DNA from: an uncultured Pelagibacteraceae bacterium
GTDB taxonomy: Bacteria > Pseudomonadota > Alphaproteobacteria > Pelagibacterales > Pelagibacteraceae
Assembly (NCBI GenBank): GCA_902617025.1
Contig: CACMVB010000001.1
Span: forward strand, 62,001 to 126,000
Direction of reading: 5' to 3'
Length of the DNA stretch: 64,000 nucleotides
The notes beneath the pieces were generated by a model. It had not been told where the DNA came from and searched no databases. It worked only from the letters and a program-made list of their open reading frames with translations. Positions 17,301 to 25,567 of the stretch are shown piece by piece (the stretch's first letter is position 1; each line of letters opens with the position of its first letter). The position numbers were made by a program, and so were the translations under genes.

Positions 17301-18094
17301 TAATTAGCTGAAGACCGGTTCATTTCTTGAAGCTCTACCTCTAATTTGTTTAACTCTTCACCACCTGCCATCATGCTTAAAAGTTTTTCTCTAGAGATAT
17401 CTTTTTTTTCATAAGTGCCTAAACTTTTTCCCCTATTTAATACTGTAAAACTATTTCCTACTGGATAAGCATGATGAACATTATGTGTTATTAAAATAAC
17501 TGCTAATCCCTGAGAAGCGGCTTTAACTATATATTTTAAAACAACTGAAGCTTGATGGACTCCAAGAGCAGATGTAGGCTCGTCTAAAACAAGAACTTTT
17601 GCTCCAAAGTATATAGCTCTACTTATTGCCAAACACTGTCTTTCACCACCTGACATAGTTCCGACTGCCTGGGATGGATCTCTTACATCAATACCTATTT
17701 GCCCCATTCTCTCGGCAGCTATTTTATTTGCTTTTTCTATATCAAACGTTTTGAAAAATGGTGGACCTTTCATTGGTTCTCTTCCCATAAAAAAGTTTCT
17801 TGTTACACTCATTAAAGAGACTAAAGCTAGATCTTGATACACGGTAGCTATACCCATATCTAATGCATCTTTAGGACTGTCAAATATTGTTTTTTTTTCT
17901 TCAACAATGATTTCACCTTCATCAGGCCTATGTACTCCAGCTAATGTTTTAATTAAAGTTGATTTACCTGCACCGTTGTCACCAAGAAGACACATAATTT
18001 CACCTTTTTTTAATTTCATAGTTACATCTTTAAGAGCTATTACTTTTCCAAAAAATTTACTTATGTTGTTAAATTGAACTAAATAGTCTGACAT
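17300..18094 (-). CDS. Sugar ABC transporter ATP-binding protein (FrcA-like)
   Basis: The 264-residue protein is a single ABC ATPase domain with Walker [10 protein letters not shown] (38-46), Q-loop TVYQDLA, signature MSGGERQ (147-153), Walker [12 protein letters not shown] (165-175) and H-loop [12 protein letters not shown]2 transporters for ribose, xylose or inositol usually have a duplicated ATPase of about 500 residues. The single-domain form fits FrcA-type fructose/ribose/mannose systems. It powers the neighbouring permease, and its start overlaps the permease stop by 1 bp. Confidence 0.93.
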   Translation of the reverse strand: MSDYLVQFNNISKFFGKVIALKDVTMKLKKGEIMCLLGDNGAGKSTLIKTLAGVHRPDEGEIIVEEKKTIFDSPKDALDMGIATVYQDLALVSLMSVTRNFFMGREPMKGPPFFKTFDIEKANKIAAERMGQIGIDVRDPSQAVGTMSGGERQCLAISRAIYFGAKVLVLDEPTSALGVHQASVVLKYIVKAASQGLAVILITHNVHHAYPVGNSFTVLNRGKSLGTYEKKDISREKLLSMMAGGEELNKLEVELQEMNRSSAN

Positions 18095-19221
18095 TATTTG
18101 CTTTCTGTTACCTTCCTTCTTATATAATTATTAAAGATCACCGCAATTAACATCATTGCTCCTAAAAAAACTTTAAACCAGTCTGTATCCACATCAGTAT
18201 AAAATATACCCATTGATACTGTTCCGAAAATTAAAGCTCCAAATGCTGCACCTATTGCTGAACCATATCCGCCAGTTAATAAACAGCCTCCAACAACTGC
18301 GGCTGCAATAGCTTCTAACTCCTTTAAAGTTCCACGCATTGTATCAGCTGAACCAGCGTCCAAAACTTGAATAGTTGCGAAAATAGTTGCTGCTACTGCA
18401 GTACCAATAAATAAACTTATTTTTACTCTACCAACTGGTACTCCAACATTGTTAGCGCCATTCTTATCTCCTCCAGATGCAAATATCCAATTTCCATATC
18501 TTGTTTTCATTAGTATCCATGTTGAAATAATTGCTAAAGCTATGAACCATATTACCGATGGTGGTATTCCTGTGGCAAGCGGAGTTCCATCAGTTCTTAA
18601 TGCAATCAGATTCATCGAACCTAACCAAGTAAAAACCCATTTAAAAATATCAGTTGCAAATATCCATGCTAATGGATCATCTTCTATTAAAACTCTTAGG
18701 CCTGGAACTTGTGTTCGGCCAGTAATCAATCTTGTTATTGCTAAAGTTGCCCCTCTTAGAATAAAAAGCATTGCAAGAGTAACAATAAAAGATGGCAAGC
18801 CTGTTCTTACAACTAATATTCCATTAAAATAACCTACTAGTACTGCCATTGAGAATGCAAAAATAATACTCATCCATAATGGCCACCCCCAATAAATTGC
18901 TGGAATAGCTATACAAATGCCTGCAAAACCAATCATAGATCCAATTGAAAGATCAAATTCTCCGCCTATCATTAACATTGCAGCTGCAATAGCTATTATT
19001 CCAAGATTTGCAGAAACATCTAAGAAATTTAAAACTCCGTAAGCACTGAACATCCCCGTATCTCCGGCAACGATACCAAAGAATATGAAAACTAGTATTG
19101 CTCCACCTAGAGCGCCAAGTTCGGGTCTATTTAATAATAATCTTAATTTAGAAACTTTTTTGAGTCTTTCATCCTGATTGAAATCAGTTTTTGTTTCAAT
19201 ACTTTTAGACTTTTTAGACAT
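18094..19221 (-). CDS. Sugar ABC transporter permease (FrcC/RbsC-like)
   Basis: The 375-residue inner-membrane protein has about 10 helices and the CUT2 permease marks [32 protein letters not shown] and [20 protein letters not shown]. It forms the channel for the binding protein encoded just upstream. A charged N-terminal tail of about 30 residues precedes the first helix. A strong hairpin (19241-19270) separates it from the binding-protein gene, which should lower permease expression relative to the binding protein. Confidence 0.94.
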   Translation of the reverse strand: MSKKSKSIETKTDFNQDERLKKVSKLRLLLNRPELGALGGAILVFIFFGIVAGDTGMFSAYGVLNFLDVSANLGIIAIAAAMLMIGGEFDLSIGSMIGFAGICIAIPAIYWGWPLWMSIIFAFSMAVLVGYFNGILVVRTGLPSFIVTLAMLFILRGATLAITRLITGRTQVPGLRVLIEDDPLAWIFATDIFKWVFTWLGSMNLIALRTDGTPLATGIPPSVIWFIALAIISTWILMKTRYGNWIFASGGDKNGANNVGVPVGRVKISLFIGTAVAATIFATIQVLDAGSADTMRGTLKELEAIAAAVVGGCLLTGGYGSAIGAAFGALIFGTVSMGIFYTDVDTDWFKVFLGAMMLIAVIFNNYIRRKVTESK

Positions 19222-19240
19222 ATAAAAAAAATTTAAAAAA

Positions 19241-19270
19241 AAAGGCCTAGTGATTATTCACTAGGCCTTT
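19241..19270 (-). terminator. Intergenic hairpin with T-run between SBP and permease genes
   Basis: A perfect 13-bp inverted repeat, AAAGGCCTAGTGA / TCACTAGGCCTTT, encloses a 4-nt loop. On the minus strand it is followed by a T-rich run, so it looks like an intrinsic terminator inside the operon. Such elements protect the 3' end of binding-protein mRNA and let only part of transcription through to the permease. Confidence 0.85.
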
Positions 19271-19282
19271 TAAATATTATTC

Positions 19283-20206
19283 TTATCTATAACCTTGGGC
19301 AGCCCATTTTATTACATCCTTCGCATTGTTAGGAGTAACAAAACCAGGTCCTGTCATAACAACACCAGCTGGCATTGTTCCATATCTCATATATTGAGAA
19401 AAGATAGCTATAGGTAAATAACCTTGTAGATACTGTTGTTGATCAATTAAGAATTCAACTTTTCCAGCAGCAGCAGCTTTAAGCATACCTGGTGACATAT
19501 CAAATGTACCAAGTTTAACGCTTCCAACTTTACCAGCAGACTCTAATGCTTTTAGAGCAGCTTCTCCCGCAAGACCAGCTCCTAAAGTAAGAATAGTATC
19601 ATATCCACCACCTAATTTAGCAGCTACAGCTTTTTGAATTTCAGTCGGGTCATTTGATGTACCTAATATGTCTACAGATCCACCAAAACCTTTTTTGAAA
19701 CCAGCACATCTTCTATCTAAAGCGACGTTACCTACTTCGTGGTTAACGCATAGTGCTTTTTTACCGCCAGCAGCTTTCATTTTTTGTCCGCCACCTACAC
19801 CAGCTTCAAACTCTGTTTGACCTACGTGAGCACTAATACCTAGTTTCATGTAGTCGTCTGAACCTGAATTCATAGAGATTACTGGGATACCTGCAGATAT
19901 TGCAGCTTTAACAGATTTACCTAAAGCGGCAGCATCTGGAAGAGTTATTACAATACCTTTTGGTTTTTGAGAAACAGCGTTGTCAATAAGTTTTGCCATC
20001 TCTACCATGTCAAATGTTGCTGGAGCAGTGTATTTGCAAGATACTTTCATATCTTTACAAGCTTTATCAACTCCATTTTTTGCAACAGACCAGAAAGGGT
20101 CGTTTGCTTGTCCATGAGACACAACAATAATATCTACTGCTAGAGCAGCTACTGACATCATTGCCCAGCTCATTAGAGCAGCAACAGTTAAGTATACTTT
20201 TTTCAT
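19283..20206 (-). CDS. Periplasmic sugar-binding protein of CUT2/FrcB type
   Basis: From the ATG at 20206 the protein starts MKKVYLTVAALMSWAMMSV and is cleaved after about ALA, a standard Sec signal peptide. A GAGGG ribosome site lies 7-8 bp upstream, which rules out the longer in-frame start at 20242. The mature part is a periplasmic-binding fold type 1: VVSHGQANDPFWSVAKNGVD, then IVITLPDAAALGKSVKAA, GIPVISMNSG and a hinge YLQGYLPI. It delivers sugar to the adjacent permease. The ligand could be fructose/ribose, as in FrcB, or an inositol, as the neighbours suggest. It is rich in Ala/Gly with better codons than nearby genes, as expected for an abundant protein. Confidence 0.92.
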   Translation of the reverse strand: MKKVYLTVAALMSWAMMSVAALAVDIIVVSHGQANDPFWSVAKNGVDKACKDMKVSCKYTAPATFDMVEMAKLIDNAVSQKPKGIVITLPDAAALGKSVKAAISAGIPVISMNSGSDDYMKLGISAHVGQTEFEAGVGGGQKMKAAGGKKALCVNHEVGNVALDRRCAGFKKGFGGSVDILGTSNDPTEIQKAVAAKLGGGYDTILTLGAGLAGEAALKALESAGKVGSVKLGTFDMSPGMLKAAAAGKVEFLIDQQQYLQGYLPIAIFSQYMRYGTMPAGVVMTGPGFVTPNNAKDVIKWAAQGYR

Positions 20207-20288
20207 GATTATTTCCCTCATTTGTTTGTTAAATTTGCGCAATTAAAACAAAAAATTTGTGAAAATACAAAAAGAAAAAAAATATATA

Positions 20289-20304
20289 CAACTAGAGGTA
20301 GTTG
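20289..20304 (-). terminator. Probable weak terminator after the IolG-like gene
   Basis: CAACTA and TAGTTG form a 6-bp stem with a 4-nt loop 7 bp beyond the stop of the dehydrogenase gene. On the minus strand it is followed by TATATA and then a run of T residues. This would end the iolG-like transcript and leave about 80 bp upstream of the binding-protein gene for its own promoter. Confidence 0.45.
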
Positions 20305-20311
20305 AAAATTA

Positions 20312-21304
20312 CTATAATTTTACTATCTTTTTTTGCTTTAGAGATTGATATGCAGCATTAGCAATTTTTAAAGCAAAATATCCATCTTTGAAAGTTGATC
20401 TGGGTTTTATTCTTTTTTTATGAAGAAAAATTAGTTCGTTCAATTGCAAATTATAAGCTTCTTTGTATCGTTCAATAAAAAAATTTAAAAAGGGTTTTTG
20501 TGAATGGGATTGATTTGAATTAAATATCTCTGTGGCCGTACTCTTTTGATTGCCTGATAAAAGCATTCCTTTTTTTCCAAATAACTCAACTCTTTGATCG
20601 TATCCAAAAGAACAATGTCTAGAATTTGTGATTACACATATAACACCTTTCTTTGATTTCATTGTAACAGTAGCTAATTCATGATCTTTGATTTTTTTGT
20701 AAAAATTTTCAAATGAGCTTACAGATGAACTTATTTCAGCAATTTCATCATTATTTAAATAATACCTACATAAATCAAAATCATGAATCATCATGTCCCT
20801 GAAAATACCTCCAGAAGATTTAAGATAAGTCTTTGAAGGAGGTGCAGGATCTCTACTTGTGATTATTATTTTTTCCAATCTTCCTATTTTTCCTTTTTCT
20901 AAATCTTTTTTAATTGAGTGGTGGCTAGGATCAAATCTTCGATTAAACCCCATCTGTATCTTGGAATTATTTTTCTTAACTTTTCTGAAAGTTTTAACAA
21001 TTTTATTGATATTTAAGTCTAAAGGTTTTTCGCAAAAAATAGTTTTATTGTATTTGATGCCCTCTTCGATAAATCTGATATGAGTATTTGTGGGGCTAGA
21101 AATAAAAATAATATCTACTTTTTTGTCTGAAAATATTTTTTTATAATCTTTTTCAATTTTACAATTGTAAAGATGTTTAGCTTTTTTTCTAAGTTTATCA
21201 ATCTTTTCGTATACATATAACAAATTAAGCGTTTTATTTAGATATATATTTTGAGCATGCATTTGCCCAATTCTACCAAAACCCAAAAGTGCTACATTGA
21301 TCAT
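20312..21304 (-). CDS. iolG: Inositol 2-dehydrogenase-like (IolG) oxidoreductase
   Basis: The 330-residue Gfo/Idh/MocA protein has the Rossmann motif VALLGFGRIGQMHAQNI, the EKPLD motif (Lys about residue 94), the block GFNRRFDPSHHSIKKDLE and IITSRDPAPPSKTYLKSSGG followed by IFRDMMIHDFDLCRYY. These blocks are typical of myo-inositol 2-dehydrogenases, with the catalytic Asp and His in IHDFD. IolG makes 2-keto-myo-inositol, the substrate of IolE, whose gene lies divergently 57 bp away. Scyllo-inositol or another polyol cannot be excluded. Confidence 0.85.
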   Translation of the reverse strand: MINVALLGFGRIGQMHAQNIYLNKTLNLLYVYEKIDKLRKKAKHLYNCKIEKDYKKIFSDKKVDIIFISSPTNTHIRFIEEGIKYNKTIFCEKPLDLNINKIVKTFRKVKKNNSKIQMGFNRRFDPSHHSIKKDLEKGKIGRLEKIIITSRDPAPPSKTYLKSSGGIFRDMMIHDFDLCRYYLNNDEIAEISSSVSSFENFYKKIKDHELATVTMKSKKGVICVITNSRHCSFGYDQRVELFGKKGMLLSGNQKSTATEIFNSNQSHSQKPFLNFFIERYKEAYNLQLNELIFLHKKRIKPRSTFKDGYFALKIANAAYQSLKQKKIVKL

Positions 21305-21361
21305 AAATTCTTTTGTAAGTTAATTATTTATAATATAAAATATTAATACTTTCTTAAAACT

Positions 21362-22261
21362 ATGTCGATAAGATTAGGAATAGCACCCATTGCATGGAGT
21401 AACGACGATATGCCTGAATTAGGTGGAAAAACTCCATTGGAACAATGTTTAAAAGAAGCAAGTATGGCAGGTTTTACTGGAATTGAATCTGGCGGAAAAT
21501 TTCCAATGAATTCGAAAGAACTTATTCCTAAACTTCAAAAAGAGAACCTTAAATTATGTTCGGGTTGGTATGGAGCTCAACTATTAAAAAGATCACCTAA
21601 AGAAGAATTTAAACTTATGCAAAAACAACTTAAATTATTCAAAGATTGTGAAGCACCTTGCATGGTTTTTGCTGAGGTTACCGACTCCGTCCAAGGAGAT
21701 CCTATAACACCGTTATCAAAAAGGCCTAAATTAGATAAAGATGATTGGAGTAGATTTACTTATTCAATTAATGAAATTAGTAAAATGATGATAGATGAAA
21801 ATATGCCACTAGCTTATCACCATCACATGGGAACTATAATAGAAACTGAGGAAGATACTTCTAGACTTATAGAAAATACAAAAGATACAGTCAAATTATT
21901 AGTAGATACTGGTCATATGTTGTTTGCTCAAGGTGACTCTATTAAATTAGTAGAAAATTTTTACGAACGAATAATTCACGTTCATTGCAAAGACATTAGA
22001 AAAGATATTTTAGAAAAATCATTGAGAAATGATGCAACATTTAGACAAGCATTTTTAGATGGGGCATTTACTGTGCCAGGAGATGGATGTATTGACTACG
22101 TTCCTTTCTTAACTACTTTGAAGAAAAAAAATTATTCAGGATGGCTTGTGGTAGAAGCAGAACAAGACCCTGATAAAGCTAATCCATTTGAATATGCAAA
22201 AATTGGTTTCAATTATTTAAGTAAAACTGCAAAACAATGTGGTTTTGAAATTATTAATTAA
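21362..22261 (+). CDS. iolE: Inosose dehydratase IolE
   Basis: The 299-residue xylose-isomerase-like TIM barrel starts IRLGIAPIAWSNDDMPELGG, the IolE hallmark. It continues with AGFTGIESGGKFP, YHHHMGTIIET, LLVDTGHMLFA, HCKDIRK and VPGDGCIDYVPF and ends with WLVVEAEQDP. The Glu, Asp and His residues in the last blocks are the metal ligands. IolE dehydrates 2-keto-myo-inositol to the diketone that IolD hydrolyses. It is alone on the plus strand, divergent from the IolG-like gene, so both probably share a control region at 21305-21361. Confidence 0.94.
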   Translation: MSIRLGIAPIAWSNDDMPELGGKTPLEQCLKEASMAGFTGIESGGKFPMNSKELIPKLQKENLKLCSGWYGAQLLKRSPKEEFKLMQKQLKLFKDCEAPCMVFAEVTDSVQGDPITPLSKRPKLDKDDWSRFTYSINEISKMMIDENMPLAYHHHMGTIIETEEDTSRLIENTKDTVKLLVDTGHMLFAQGDSIKLVENFYERIIHVHCKDIRKDILEKSLRNDATFRQAFLDGAFTVPGDGCIDYVPFLTTLKKKNYSGWLVVEAEQDPDKANPFEYAKIGFNYLSKTAKQCGFEIIN

Positions 22262-22767
22262 CGGTATACAGAGACTAATTCATTATTACCCGCAGCTACG
22301 CAAGGTGACTTTATACAAGTACCAACTACCCATTCTGAGCCTGCATCTGACTCAAAGTTATTTGAAGAAACAAAAATTATACCTTTATCTGTAGATTGAC
22401 CCGCTTTACCTTCGGCCTGAATTCTTGGATCTTGAGAGGTTTGTATTAAAGGTTTTTTAATTGAATATGGGTTTTTTAGATCAATATTATTTAAAACATA
22501 ATTTACGATTTTATCTGAACTCCAAACAGAATTGCATTTCTCACCCCAAGACGTTGAACCCTCTTCATTTGAGCTACAACTATTTACCTCATCATTAATG
22601 AAATCAACCACAGACTTATGATTTGATTTTATATCGTTTGCTTTTTGTAAAACTTCTGATCTTGTTGAAGCTGTCCATAATAACATTGCAACCACATATG
22701 TAATAGAACTTAATACTAAAACTTCTAATGGACCAAAATTTTTTAATTTCCTATTTATATCTATCAT
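22258..22767 (-). CDS. Membrane-anchored protein with pilin-like N-terminus, unknown
   Basis: The 169-residue protein has a short charged N-terminus, one hydrophobic helix (LEVLVLSSITYVVAMLLW, about 14-31) and a soluble domain with four Cys residues in two pairs (CSSNEEG..KC and TCIKSPC). The layout, short basic leader with Gly-Pro-Leu-Glu before a single helix, recalls type IV pilin-like proteins, but the canonical Gly-Phe/Met-x4-Glu signal is not exact. The Cys pairs suggest disulfides and hence a periplasmic soluble part. It follows the dehydrogenase gene with an ATGA overlap. No function is assigned. Confidence 0.6.
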   Translation of the reverse strand: MIDINRKLKNFGPLEVLVLSSITYVVAMLLWTASTRSEVLQKANDIKSNHKSVVDFINDEVNSCSSNEEGSTSWGEKCNSVWSSDKIVNYVLNNIDLKNPYSIKKPLIQTSQDPRIQAEGKAGQSTDKGIIFVSSNNFESDAGSEWVVGTCIKSPCVAAGNNELVSVYR

Positions 22768-23720
22768 AATTTTACAATCATAGATTTATCAATCTTATTT
22801 TCAAAAAAATCAATAATATTTTTAATTGTTTCTAAGGACATTCTAGATTTACATTCATTTGTAAATGTTGCTGAATGTGGACTTAACAAAACTTTTTTAT
22901 TTGATAGTAGAGGATTAGTTTTATCTACAGGCTCTTTTTCAAAAACGTCTAGTCCTGCTCCAAAAATTATATTTTCTCTTAATGCTTTATCTAAATCGTT
23001 TTCGTTAATAATTCCACCTCTGGCCGTATTGATTATGATTGCCTCTCTTTTCATAATCTTAAGTTTAGAATAATCAATTAAATTTTTAGTTTTTTCATTT
23101 AACGGAACATGTAAAGAAACATAGTCACAAGTTTTTAATCCATCATTGAGATTTTCAATTTTTTGTACTCCAAATCTCTCAATAGTCTCTTTATTAACAA
23201 AAGGATCATATACTTTTACTTTCATCTCGAAACCTTTGCATCTTTTGATTAAACTTTGACCTATCCTTCCAAATCCAACTATTAGAATCTCTTTTTTAAA
23301 AAGTTCTAAAGTAGTAATAGTAGATGCATTTTTTTTAAAATTTCCAACTCTAACTTCCTGGTCGTATTGATTAATACTTTTAGATATAGATAACATCATG
23401 TAAATTACATGTTCTGCTACAGCTACTGCATTCGCAGTAGCAGTTATTAATAAAGTAATTTTGTTATTTTTAATAAAATTTAAATCGACATTATCATATC
23501 CAACACCATGTCTAGATATAACCTTTAAATTTTTACACTTAGATAGAATTTTTTCATTTAATTTTGAAACTCTAAGTGTACAAGCATCATAATTAGGTAG
23601 TACTTTTATTAAATTTTCTTCAGAAGAATCTTCGATTATTTGAAATTCAAACGCTGGATTATTTTTTAATAAATTTATACCGTCTTGGTGAATTTTTTCT
23701 ATAATTGCTACTTTATGCAT
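22764..23720 (-). CDS. D-2-hydroxyacid / phosphoglycerate dehydrogenase-family protein
   Basis: The 318-residue NAD-dependent enzyme has the Rossmann motif VGFGRIGQSLIKRC, the catalytic Arg in NTARGGIINE, Glu in EKEPVD and His in LSPHSATFTNE. The dehydrogenase may act on 3-phosphoglycerate (SerA-like, without an ACT domain), hydroxypyruvate or another 2-ketoacid. The ATG at 23720 was chosen because the longer frame runs back through tRNA-Glu. It lies 6 bp after that tRNA, so it is probably transcribed with it, and it overlaps the pilin-like gene by 4 bp. Confidence 0.88.
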   Translation of the reverse strand: MHKVAIIEKIHQDGINLLKNNPAFEFQIIEDSSEENLIKVLPNYDACTLRVSKLNEKILSKCKNLKVISRHGVGYDNVDLNFIKNNKITLLITATANAVAVAEHVIYMMLSISKSINQYDQEVRVGNFKKNASTITTLELFKKEILIVGFGRIGQSLIKRCKGFEMKVKVYDPFVNKETIERFGVQKIENLNDGLKTCDYVSLHVPLNEKTKNLIDYSKLKIMKREAIIINTARGGIINENDLDKALRENIIFGAGLDVFEKEPVDKTNPLLSNKKVLLSPHSATFTNECKSRMSLETIKNIIDFFENKIDKSMIVKL

Positions 23721-23726
23721 TTTTTT

Positions 23727-23801
23727 TGGCGGTCCCAAGGGGAATCGAACCCCTCTTTGTTGGATGAAAACCAACTGTCCTAACCGATAGACGATGGGAC
23801 C
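23727..23801 (-). tRNA. tRNA-Glu (anticodon TTC)
   Basis: The 75-nt cloverleaf has acceptor stem GGTCCCA/TGGGACC, anticodon stem GTTGG/CCAAC with loop TTTTCAT giving anticodon TTC, T-arm AGGGGTTCGATTCCCCT and an encoded CCA. Its first 22 nt are also the last codons and stop of recJ. Confidence 0.96.
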
Positions 23802-25567
23802 GTATCATTGAGTGTCTTATTAACAGAAATATCATCGATAATAAACTCCACATTTGATTGCCCTTGCCACTCGTTTAAAGATAATTTACCAGCAATATTA
23901 AATAGTTTTTTATCTTTTTTTAGCAAATATGCTCCAATTTCATTTTCGACGCAGTTAAATGCTATAGATTTGACACTAGATCCATCCAATCCAACTAAAA
24001 CTGATTTTATGTGTTTATCCTTTATAATCTTATAATTTATAGATTTCATATTTTCTAAAACAAACTTTGGCTCTGGGTTTCCTGAACCGAAGGGAGCAAG
24101 TGAATTTACCTTATTATAAAATTGAAGATTTAATGCGGTCGGGGCTATTATACTATCTAAATATAAAGGTTTTATATTCATTTTGCTATTACTTAATCTT
24201 TCAAATTTTTTTAGGATAAATTTTTTAAATTTTTCAACATTTTCAGTTTTTATTGTAAATCCTCCAGCCATCTTATGTCCCCCACCTCTAATTAAAATTT
24301 TTTCTTGAACAGCGGCAATAATTACTGAGCCAATATCAAAACCTTCAATAGATCTAGCTGATGCTTTTCCTATGCCATTATCGTCTATTGATATAATTAT
24401 TACCGGTTTATTAAATTTATCTTTAATTCTAGAAGCAACTATTCCAATCACACCCTCATGCCAATTTTTTCCAAAAACGACCATTACTGATTCATGTGTT
24501 TTATTTACTAAATTCCTTAAAATTTTGTCCATTAGGTCTTTTTCTAAAATTTGCCTCTCTTTATTAAAATGATCTAACTCGGTTGCAATTTTGAAAACAT
24601 CCTTAGGATTATTACTAATTAATAAATTTGCTCCATGAGAGGACTTTCCTACTCTACCTCCAGCATTGATTCTTGGACCTAGTTGATAACCAATATGATA
24701 AACATTTGGTTTAGTTTGGATATCACAAATATCAAATAATGTTTTTAATCCAAGATTTTTTTTTGATTTTAAAATTTTTAATCCTTGTGAGACAATTGCT
24801 CTATTTAAACCAACTAAAGGAACAACGTCACAAACTGTTCCTAGAGCTACTAAATCTAAGTATTCAAGCAGATTTGGCTCTGTAATTTTTGATTTGATAA
24901 ACCAATCAGTTGATCTAAGTTCTTTATTTAAAGAAATTAAAAACATAAATGTAACTCCAGCAGCGCATAAATATTTCAAATCAGATTTATCATCTAGCCT
25001 ATTTGGATTTACTATAGAGTGGGCTTTAGGCAAATTTATTTCTGATTGATGGTGATCAAGAACAATTACGTCAATGTCATTATTAGATGCGTAATCTATA
25101 GCATCGAATGATAGTGTTCCACAATCAACAGTGAAAATCAATTTAGTGCCGTTATCTATTAATTTTTTAAAAGACTCAGCGGATGGTCCGTAACCTTCTT
25201 TTTTTCTATCTGGTATATAAATTTCGTAAGGAATATTTATTGAGTTAAAAAAATTTGCAAGTAATGCTGTTGCTGAAGCCCCGTCAACATCATAATCACC
25301 AAAAATGCCAATTTTATGCTTTTGAGTAATTGCTTGTATTGTTCTTTTTGCTGATTTTTGCATATCCTTTAGAATCTCAGGATTCGGCAAGAAATTCTTT
25401 ATAGACGGGTTTAAAAAAGTTTGAACGTCTTCTTTTTTAATGTTTCTAATTGATAAAAGCTTTGATGTTATCTCATCTAAAGAATAATTTTCTTTGTAAA
25501 ATATAACATCTTGTTCATTGTATTTTTTAAAAATCCAGTTTTTGTTACTTACTGAATTTGAAATCAT
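23780..25567 (-). CDS. recJ: Single-stranded-DNA exonuclease RecJ
   Basis: This 5'-3' ssDNA exonuclease acts in recombination and mismatch repair. The DHH-family metal motifs are visible in order: FGDYDVDGASATA, TVDCGT, VLDHHQSE, then the DHHA1 block RGGGHKMAGGFT. The 595 residues match the family length. The stop TAG lies inside tRNA-Glu, so the last 7 codons (about NDTVPSS IG) are shared with the tRNA 5' end. Upstream it overlaps glpX by 4 bp. The order hom-glpX-recJ is conserved in alphaproteobacteria. Confidence 0.96.
   Translation of the reverse strand: MISNSVSNKNWIFKKYNEQDVIFYKENYSLDEITSKLLSIRNIKKEDVQTFLNPSIKNFLPNPEILKDMQKSAKRTIQAITQKHKIGIFGDYDVDGASATALLANFFNSINIPYEIYIPDRKKEGYGPSAESFKKLIDNGTKLIFTVDCGTLSFDAIDYASNNDIDVIVLDHHQSEINLPKAHSIVNPNRLDDKSDLKYLCAAGVTFMFLISLNKELRSTDWFIKSKITEPNLLEYLDLVALGTVCDVVPLVGLNRAIVSQGLKILKSKKNLGLKTLFDICDIQTKPNVYHIGYQLGPRINAGGRVGKSSHGANLLISNNPKDVFKIATELDHFNKERQILEKDLMDKILRNLVNKTHESVMVVFGKNWHEGVIGIVASRIKDKFNKPVIIISIDDNGIGKASARSIEGFDIGSVIIAAVQEKILIRGGGHKMAGGFTIKTENVEKFKKFILKKFERLSNSKMNIKPLYLDSIIAPTALNLQFYNKVNSLAPFGSGNPEPKFVLENMKSINYKIIKDKHIKSVLVGLDGSSVKSIAFNCVENEIGAYLLKKDKKLFNIAGKLSLNEWQGQSNVEFIIDDISVNKTLNDTVPSSIG

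Noticed and set aside
23721-23774. N-terminal extension of the hydroxyacid dehydrogenase (MVFIQQRG...)
   Set aside because: These codons lie inside tRNA-Glu. The ATG at 23720 gives the normal family start.
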